Shown: positions 1 to 7,000 of the stretch, piece by piece
How the letters are laid out: the number at the start of each line of letters is the position of its first letter
Numbering within the stretch: the stretch's first letter is position 1
Source: Saccoglossus kowalevskii
Taxonomy: Eukaryota; Hemichordata; Enteropneusta; Harrimaniidae
Direction: 5' to 3'
DNA length: 10,568 nucleotides
Assembly: GCF_000003605.2 (NCBI RefSeq)
Contig: NW_003116952.1
Span: 284,807 to 295,374 of the forward strand
The notes under the pieces: generated by a model
The model's database searches: none
What the model saw: the letters and a program-made list of their open reading frames with translations, nothing else
Told to the model about the DNA's origin: nothing
Translations under genes and position numbers: made by a program

Positions 1-300
1 GTTATATATTTGTTCAATTACCTATTTATTTTATTTACTTATACGATAATAACAAATCATACATGTAATTTCTTTGACCTTATCATAATGTAAACTGATA
101 CATGTCATCTCCCGGGCATTTGCTTCGTTTTTGTACAACACACTGGAAATACCAAAATGGCTGACACCATCATAAATTGCTGGTCATAAAAAATAGAATA
201 CGCATGCGCAACATGCAAATTAGTCCACTCACTGATTCCTATTAGTTGTATTCATGCAATTGGGCAGAAAAAAATTTATAAAAAAATACATCAAAAATGC

Positions 301-320
301 TAAATTTTAATTAAAATTTA
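301..320. repeat. 20-bp perfect AT palindrome
   Basis: TAAATTTTAATTAAAATTTA equals its own reverse complement. It lies at the left edge of the repeat composite. It could be a target or edge of an element, or chance in AT-rich DNA. Confidence 0.5.
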
Positions 321-544
321 ATCAATCATTAGTAACATTCTTACCAAGTTATATAAAAATCGTTTTAATGCTTCTTGAGATATAACTGAAATAGCTTAAA
401 ATTCACACATTATTATGCAGATGAGCTCATTAATATGCATGGATGTCAACCAAAAACTAATCAAATCTGCGCATTGCCCCAGACAAGCTATATATCAAGT
501 TTCATTGAAATCCGAACATTGGTTCTTGAGATATCGATGGAACA

Positions 545-584
545 GACACAGACACAGACACAGACACACAGACAGACACAGACA

Positions 585-646
<62 letters not shown>

Positions 647-652
647 GACACA
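545..652. repeat. CA-rich microsatellite with an uninterrupted (AC)n core
   Basis: Mixed CACAGA units lead into a pure AC run at 586-642, followed by CAGACAGACACAC. It produces meaningless Thr-His and Cys-Val frames on both strands. Confidence 0.95.
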
Positions 653-663
653 CTGACTGCAAA

Positions 664-695
664 GACTCCCTTTTTGTGCTTCGCACACGGGAGTC
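664..695. repeat. Hairpin at the end of repeat unit 1
   Basis: GACTCCC (664-670) pairs with GGGAGTC (689-695), and inside the loop GTGC (676-679) pairs with GCAC (683-686). It is followed by AAAAA. The same stem plus A-run arrangement closes the second unit at 1024-1041. Confidence 0.6.
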
Positions 696-1023
696 AAAAA
701 CAAGATGCCTGCCAGTCGACCATCTTTGATCCAATTGTGAAATAAATCGTCATGGACATGTATCCTAACATGTATAATCTATGTACCAAGTTTGAATGAC
801 AACTGACAAAGCATGTCCAAAATACAACATTTTCAAAAAAACAAGATGGCTGCCAGTCGGCCTTTTTGAATCAAATCGCTAAACCACTGCATGTGCATAT
901 ATCCCACATAAGGTACTAGGCACATGCAAAGAATGAACGGAATCGGTCCAAGGGATTCTGAGATACGACTCTGGACGGACACACAGACGCACGGACGCAT
1001 GGGCGGACGAAGACCGAATTATA

Positions 1024-1041
1024 AGTCTCCGAACGGGGACT
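1024..1041. repeat. Hairpin at the end of repeat unit 2
   Basis: AGTCTCC (1024-1030) pairs with GGGGACT (1035-1041) across a GAAC loop, with one G-T pair. It follows a GGACGGACACACAGACGC-type tail and precedes a run of A, in parallel with 664-695. Confidence 0.6.
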
Positions 1042-1045
1042 AAAA

Positions 1046-1567
1046 AATGATAACGTATTTTGTGGATAATAAAATGTAACTGCGAGACATGTCTCATACC
1101 GGTATGGATATAAGCAGTGCATGATGGGATGGGAAAACAATTCATATCAATAATAAAGGTGCACTTTTAAGATGTTAACTCAAACTGTACATTTGAAATT
1201 GTTTCATTTTCGTCTTAAATATGTTAAAATTAGGTTCTTCAAATGGAAAGCAAGGGTTTCATGAAATAAATCCACGGCAACAGGGGGGGGGGGTATAATG
1301 AAGTCTTGTTATATCATCCAGTGCGCAAGAACGAACACGTAGATGGGTGAGGAGTCTAAGCAATTTGCATGAATTTTAATCAATTAGTATGCTGTAAGAG
1401 CTACTACACAGTTCCCACATAGACTTGGTCGAATCTGATTCCAGTTGTATTTACGCCAGTATTTAAAAGGGAACTAAATAGAGCCTATTTTGGTGTTTCT
1501 ATTTATCAAGTTATGTATATTGATTATAAATTTGAAAAAAAAAATTAAAAAAAATTATTATCTTCAG
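1046..1567. other. Gene-free stretch
   Basis: No supported gene. It holds the paired palindromes at 1084-1106, an 11-G run at 1283-1293, and an A-rich stretch near 1530-1557 that runs up to the orphan exon candidate. Confidence 0.5.
1084..1106. repeat. Two abutting 12-bp palindromes
   Basis: GAGACATGTCTC (1084-1095) and CATACCGGTATG (1095-1106) are both perfect palindromes sharing one base. The first contains AGACATGTCT, which fits a p53-family half-site, but there is no second half-site close by, so function is not claimed. Confidence 0.4.
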
Positions 1568-1663
1568 AGTTATGATGATTTAAATATGACAAACCATAAA
1601 TCTGCGAAGGACTTCCGTTTGTGCCATCTTGCCATAAAAAACGCCCTCATGAGGTATAAACAG
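1568..1663 (+). CDS. Orphan exon candidate, phase 0-0
   Basis: A 96-base open stretch is bounded by attatcttcag| and AACAG|GTAAGA. It reads SYDDLNMTNHKSAKDFRLCH and continues LAIKNALMRYKQ. The donor is strong; the acceptor is weaker because an A-run precedes it. No domain is recognised. It could be a 5' exon of the main gene, since phase 0 would join the acceptor at 3979 and read on through VNIFRL into the ATG at 3998. It could also be an exon of another gene, or chance. Confidence 0.25.
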
Positions 1664-2884
1664 GTAAGATAACAAAGCATGATGACGAAATAGTATCTGA
1701 TTAAATATAAGCAACTTAGGGAGTCATAGTTGGCTGGACTGGTGAATTGACTTCTAGTCTAGGTTATTTCGACTTTTACGTTAATGTTATTTACAAGCAT
1801 ATCAACATACAAACATTATGGATGTGCGATTGATCAAGACAGGCATTTTGTTTTGTTTTTTGTCTAACTGTCTAATAAATGCTGTTTCCAGTACTGCACT
1901 GTGCAGCGTGCAAATTATTCAAGTATGGAGTATGCAATCTTGAGTTCGTAGGGTGGTGGTAGAAACATTTTCGTCCATGTATTCAGGGGGCTGCACTGGC
2001 AAATCATGGGATAATTGTCACAAGAACACCAAGCAGATTGTTCACAGACTTCCGTGTAATTTGAAATAAAACTATCATCCGAACAATGGGCATCGTCAAC
2101 GATATACTCTCATCACTCACACTGGACTGATCTGAATCTTCACAGTATGCCGTACTTCCCTGATCATAAGCCCGGAGGCATGAACACGTAAGGGAAAAGT
2201 AAGGGATGAGCTTATACTCGAGGAACAACTCTGAAAAGATGATTTTGTTTTGGGGTTAAACACTGTAATTATCCTGCTGACAAATTATCCAAAATTATCC
2301 AAAAAAATTATTCGTTCACCACGCCGGGCTCGGGAAAATAATACTTATTTTTGAAAAAAAATGCGTCATTGATTTCCACGACACTATCAGGGGGGAAATT
2401 CTTCTCCTCTGGGGTTCTCCACACGTGCCAGGGGGAATTTTGTCTCGTCTCTCTATCGCGTCCCCTTGAGGTACGGGATCGGGAAAGTCACTTAAACCTT
2501 AAAGTCAAATAGACGCACACAACAAAATACGGTTCAATAGCTAGTCTTTAGTCGGTCAGTCAAGTACTCTATAAGACACAGCGCCCTGGAGTAAAGTCCC
2601 CAAGACTATCGCAAGGCTGACTCAAGACTCTGTCCCAAGACTCTCCAAGACTGCGTCTGTCTTTCATTAACCAATCAAAATGTCGTAATGATGAAATTTT
2701 TCGATTATTGACGATTTTTTAACGCAATGCGGAAGTGAATTACCGCAATGTTAAAATGCGATCTGTAGCACTGATTGCAACGAAAAAACGATGATTTTTT
2801 CCCTAAAAACTGGCAATTCGCAATTTTCGAAATATAAACGACGGTTAATAGTAACCGTGGGTAAACTGAGTGTGGAGGAAAAAT
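1664..2884. other. Gene-free stretch with short irregular repeats
   Basis: No gene is supported; the minus-strand frame at 2004-2228 has no recognised domain or splice context. The stretch holds GGGGTTCTCC at 2411-2420 with other G-rich/AT sites, repeated CAAGACT units at 2600-2652, and a 7-bp stem ACGGTTA/TAACCGT at 2841-2858. The 12-mer GATCGGGAAAGT at about 2478 recurs near 3363. Confidence 0.4.
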
Positions 2885-3229
2885 TTAAACACCTTTCACG
2901 GTCGCCAACATCATGTCACATCGTTCAAACCCTGGGCCTTTCATGATAGTCTCAAAGTAAACCATGCCCAATAACCAGGTACACGACTTAACGATCACAT
3001 TTTTGGCTTTTCGAAAGCTACTACTCAAAGAAATATGGAATACTCCAGTATTGCAACATCGGGGTTCATCCTGAGTAAATGACAGAATAGAAAGGATGCG
3101 AACCACATTGTGTACGTTTGCCATGCACTCTGAAATTAATGCGAGTTTTCTCATAAAAACTAAAAGCACGAACCAAACTACCATGCCAATCACAATTATT
3201 ATGAAATGAAACGCACCTTTTACACGCAT
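2885..3229 (-). pseudogene. Possible fragment of a class B/adhesion-type 7TM receptor (TM5-TM7 piece)
   Basis: A 114-codon minus-strand frame opens with one strong membrane segment (FHFIIIVIGMVVWFVLLVFM), followed by a polar stretch and then FRKAKNVIVKSCTWLLGMVY. In class B and adhesion receptors TM5 is followed by a loop with basic residues, and TM6 carries a Leu-Leu-Gly-x-Thr-Trp motif; TWLLGMVYF resembles this. The end (GPGFERCDMMLATVKGV) is reminiscent of the TM6-TM7 turn and the start of TM7, and just past the TAA at 2885-2887 the frame reads IF, as if TM7 were cut by a stop. An in-frame stop sits two codons upstream of the ATG. Family similarity is by pattern only. It could be an unrelated small membrane protein or a chance frame. 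A TATA-like TATATAAAAGG lies upstream on the same strand (3267-3277). Confidence 0.25.
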
Positions 3230-3997
3230 ATTTTAAAGAATATCGTCGACACCCAGTAAAAACACTCCTTTTATATAATATTTATAATCGTGAATGCTCT
3301 CAACTCGATGAATATACCTAGTGAAAATATAGGAATGGGCTTTATACTCGGGAGGGGCTTACGATCGGGAAAGTACTAACAGTACTTTAACGCAATTGGG
3401 CTTCCACTTTCAGCATACTGTGGTTCAAACGCCTAAAGGCTCTAACCCAAGTTTTAAAAAGCCGTTGTGCATATAAAAGTTGAGTATATACTAGTAGTAC
3501 ACAATGCTTGGCAGCATGAATGGCTATGTACAATGGCGTATACAAATGCGACCAGATACTAAAATGTCATAGCTTTGAAAAGTACCCGAATGTTAAATAT
3601 GTTCGTTCGTTATTTATTCCCCTCCATGAATGGCCTCCATGGTGTTTAATTGCAAGCACTTCAAATGCCTATCTAAGCTACATGTACAGTTATAATTATA
3701 ACAAAATTAAACCACTGCAATATTATTTCTAATACAGTTTAGAATATACACAACTATAAATTAAGGCCGCATTTAGATTCGCTTTAAGACAGATCACACA
3801 ATCAATGCGTACATACGTTATCACTGTTAATTATTATTATAATATACACAGTAAAAACAAATTACTTGAAAATAAAATGAACCGAGTATTAAAGCAATGT
3901 TTTTTTACTTATCTTCCTAAATTCTCTTCCAGTGATAAAATACTGCAACCATCAAGCTTGACATTCTCATATATAACAGGTCAATATATTTAGACTC
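3230..3997. other. Upstream region of the main gene
   Basis: The stretch holds TATA-like motifs on both strands (minus 3267-3277, plus 3472-3479). Short frames at 3520-3732 and 3805-3993 have no domain and are AT-driven. It probably includes the promoter and 5' UTR of the main gene; the transcription start cannot be placed. Confidence 0.35.
3472..3479 (+). promoter_or_regulatory. TATA-like box upstream of the main gene
   Basis: TATAAAAG is a good match to a TATA box. A start about 30 bases downstream would fall near 3505, some 490 bases before the coding ATG at 3998. A short 5' UTR intron ending at 3979 or 3993 would then fit. In AT-rich DNA this motif can occur by chance. Confidence 0.3.
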
Positions 3998-4066
3998 ATG
4001 GCAAGTATCCCAACCAGCTGCAGTGAGGGTGAACCTGAAGCAAAGAAGACAAAATTGTCTAAAGAC
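3998..4066 (+). CDS. Coding exon 1: short basic leader
   Basis: The exon encodes 23 residues beginning MASIPTSCSEGEPEAKK and ending SKD, then a strong donor (GAC|GTAAGTA). It ends in phase 0 and the next exon opens in phase 0. The KKTK cluster is basic but too short to claim a nuclear signal. The ATG has G at +4 and a C at -3, so its context is moderate. Two acceptor-like sites lie just upstream (after ataacag at 3979 and after tttag at 3993). A 5' UTR exon may therefore join here, or coding sequence may extend back to 3980, since VNIFRL is open in the same frame. Confidence 0.6.
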
Positions 4067-7000
4067 GTAAGTACAGTAGTATAACCTGTACAAACAGCAC
4101 GATGAGTAACATATATTGCTTCTTATTTTAAATTGCATTGTTTTTGTCAGGGAGCCTGGAGACATGACATTTTTGAATTTGTACATCCTCACAACAAAGT
4201 TTTGTGAAACTTTTTTGGAGGGTAGTATTATCTCTGATGTATTAATATTGTATATGTTTTTATTTCATAAAGCAATATAATATTGTTGGTATTTTGAAAA
4301 AAAATGGCAAATTATAAAAAAATACTTATTCCAGCAAATTCAGACTGTTTCTTTCTAGGCGTTCCAACGTATAGCTCCTAACTCTCTGTACAACGTTCCA
4401 TGTATTAACCAAAAGTTGTAATTAAAGTTAGGCGAATGTGGTGAACCCATTGCATTAATATTTGCCAAATTCTGTCTGTTTGCTGCTCTCTATGCGAGTC
4501 ATGCCTATTAATTATAAAAGGTCTGGCTATTCAAATAGTTTTCTCTTTTGATAATGTAGCGAAGCAGATGGCATGGGTTTGTTGTATAATGGCCGGATAC
4601 AATACGAGTGTTCACAAGTATCATTCAAATCAGTTTTGTATTTGTGTTTTGCCTGAGAAATAGATAAATATGTTTCATTGTGATTTTATACAGTGAATGC
4701 TTATTTCTGCTCACTTTGTTCTGTCAAATCTGAGATAATCGTTCTGTTCTGCGTTTTACTTGGAACTTGTTAATTTTGTGATGTCAAGTTCTCTGGACAT
4801 TGCGCTGAAAATTGAACTGTTGTGTCTCACATATTACTACATAACATAAGTTGTTTACGTGTGTCTGCTTTCAGTGTGAAAACATTGACCTACATGTGTG
4901 ATACATGATTCAGGAAAATTATTGTTCGTTAAGTTACTGATACATTGAATTTCTATTACCAATTTTCATAATGGTGTACAACAAATCAACAATGCATTTT
5001 GGGAATGTGATGTCAAATAAAAGAAATTGTATTTATTATGAATGGTCTTGACAACAGATACATGGCACCAAGGGTTCATTTTACACTATCCATGCAATAC
5101 ATGCAATACATGCTTAGTCCAACTTTTTAATTATGTTTACCAACAGGACCCTGCTGTGTTGATGGTATGCAACAGATGGTTGCCTAAAGCATTAGACTAC
5201 TCAATCTCTTTCATCAATAGACAACTAGCAATATTATTGGCAAGGGATGGAAAACGTGTGTATTCAATGGCAGTGGAGGCAACTGATGAAGACAAAAGGG
5301 ATGCTGATAAACACAACATTGAATTGTTGTTGTTTCGTCATCGCAATAAAGAGTCATATACTCCAGATGAGGGGTGGTTAAACAGTTGGAGAGATGGTTT
5401 CCCTCAGCTTGAGGGAATTAAAAATGACATATCATTGGTGATTGGCCATTTTTGCCCTGAAGAAGAGTCCACTGCTGATGCTGCTTGTGGTATTCAGAAG
5501 GTTATGCCAAAAGCTCATCTAGCACTCTTCTGTCATAATACACCTACTAATATGAGTGATACTGCAAATAAAGACAAACTGGATAAGGACATTTTGGAAT
5601 ATGCACAGAAAGCATCGTTAGTGTTATCACTGGGCAAACATGTACACGATGATCTCGACCTTAAGTTTATGGCATTGGATCCTAGAGAAGATGGGTCTAC
5701 GCCCATATTTCAGGTGTATATTCCCGGACCAGATGATGAGGTTCTCCAGCAAAACATAAGTCATGTTAAAATGGAATCAGAAGTTAACGTGCTTACAGTA
5801 GCAAACAATTCTACAGATACCTCACATTTTGAGTTGATAAAGTCTGCAATGGTTGATGTAGCAGAAACAAACCACAACAACCATAAGAACACTATTCTGA
5901 CTGTTGGTTGTTTAGATACAAATGCAAATAAAGGCACAAGTAAAGACAGACACTTACAGGTCGTAACTCGTGAATGTACATCTCTAAAAAAGCTGATAAC
6001 TCTTACCAAGCAGTGTAACCTCATCGTCGATCCAGATGTAAACAAGCCATTCAGTCTTACAGCTTTACATTGCATAGCAACTGCAACACCAGTACTTGTG
6101 AATGGAAATTCTGGATTTGCTCAATTTATTGAAGAAGAGGATGGTTTCGATGTACTAGCAAGCAATGCTGTTGTTGATACTGGCATTAATTTTAATGGAG
6201 ACATAGAGATGAATAAAGATAAAGAAGAATGGAAAAAGCTCCTGTACCGGACACTGGATAAGTATGATGTATCTCTCAAATGGGCTAGCATGATGAAAGA
6301 TGCCTTGAACAAGTCAATCACTTCTGGGCGCATTTTTCATTGCAGGGAAAATTTTGTGAAGTGCTGTAACAGCATCCTTTCCTTGTGCAAAGGTAGGAAC
6401 ATGTTTCAATTCATTCCATATTTAAATATTCAAAAACAGTAGATAATCAAGCTCCAACGCTCATGGTGTGAACTTGTTCAAACAATAAACTTATCCATGT
6501 ATTTGAATACACTTGCTAGAAAAAAATCATAAAAGGCCTGTGCACAAGTCACCCTATCCCTGCATGTTCATTAAATAAGCCCAGACCAAACTGTTCAATC
6601 ACTCATGTCGTAATGACTCTTTTGGGATATATTGCGTTTAGATGATGAAAAAAATGAAACACCATCTAATCCAGTCACTGGACTTTCCCAGCAGTTAGAT
6701 GAAGACAAAAGAATTGAACAAGGTAGGACATTATATCAAACTTATTTGTATCACTTTAGTAGTTGTCGGTATGTATATATGTATACATATTTATATGGGA
6801 AAGTGCACTGGCATGAAAAGTAGTGTGTGAGATATGTAGCAGTTGCAAGAGCACAATGCACTTTTTATTTTATTACGCTAATATTCTCAGATTTCCTGCA
6901 AACTACTGAGTAAATTTAAGGATTCTGTCTGTTAAATTTGAATGAACAATCTTTTTGGAATCTTTTTTACAGAACGTTTTAAAATCAATAAGATATGTAT

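Larger units (their letters stand above)
343..1045. repeat. Composite of diverged dispersed-repeat units
   Basis: Related units recur. The caagttt/aaatc/gttcttgagata block is at about 343-385, 497-535 and 933-975, with part at 785-800. The acaagatg-ctgccagtcg block is at 701-720 and 840-859. Two units end in a GACGGAC- or GACAGAC-rich tail followed by a hairpin and an A-run. Such tails are common in dispersed non-autonomous elements of marine invertebrate genomes. I cannot name the family, and no protein is encoded. Confidence 0.6.

Noticed and set aside
415-734. Frames with Thr-His or Cys-Val runs on both strands
   Set aside because: They are translations of the CA microsatellite.
1085-1094. 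p53-family half-site AGACATGTCT
   Set aside because: It is a single half-site with no partner within the usual spacing and is expected by chance.
5042-5146. N-terminal extension of the glycosyltransferase-like exon starting at GTGTTG-type codons
   Set aside because: A good acceptor at 5146, phase agreement with exon 1 and repeat-like codons (catgcaata units) indicate intron.
5761-6333. Minus-strand frames at 5761-6075 and 6121-6333
   Set aside because: They lie antisense inside the well-supported glycosyltransferase-like exon.
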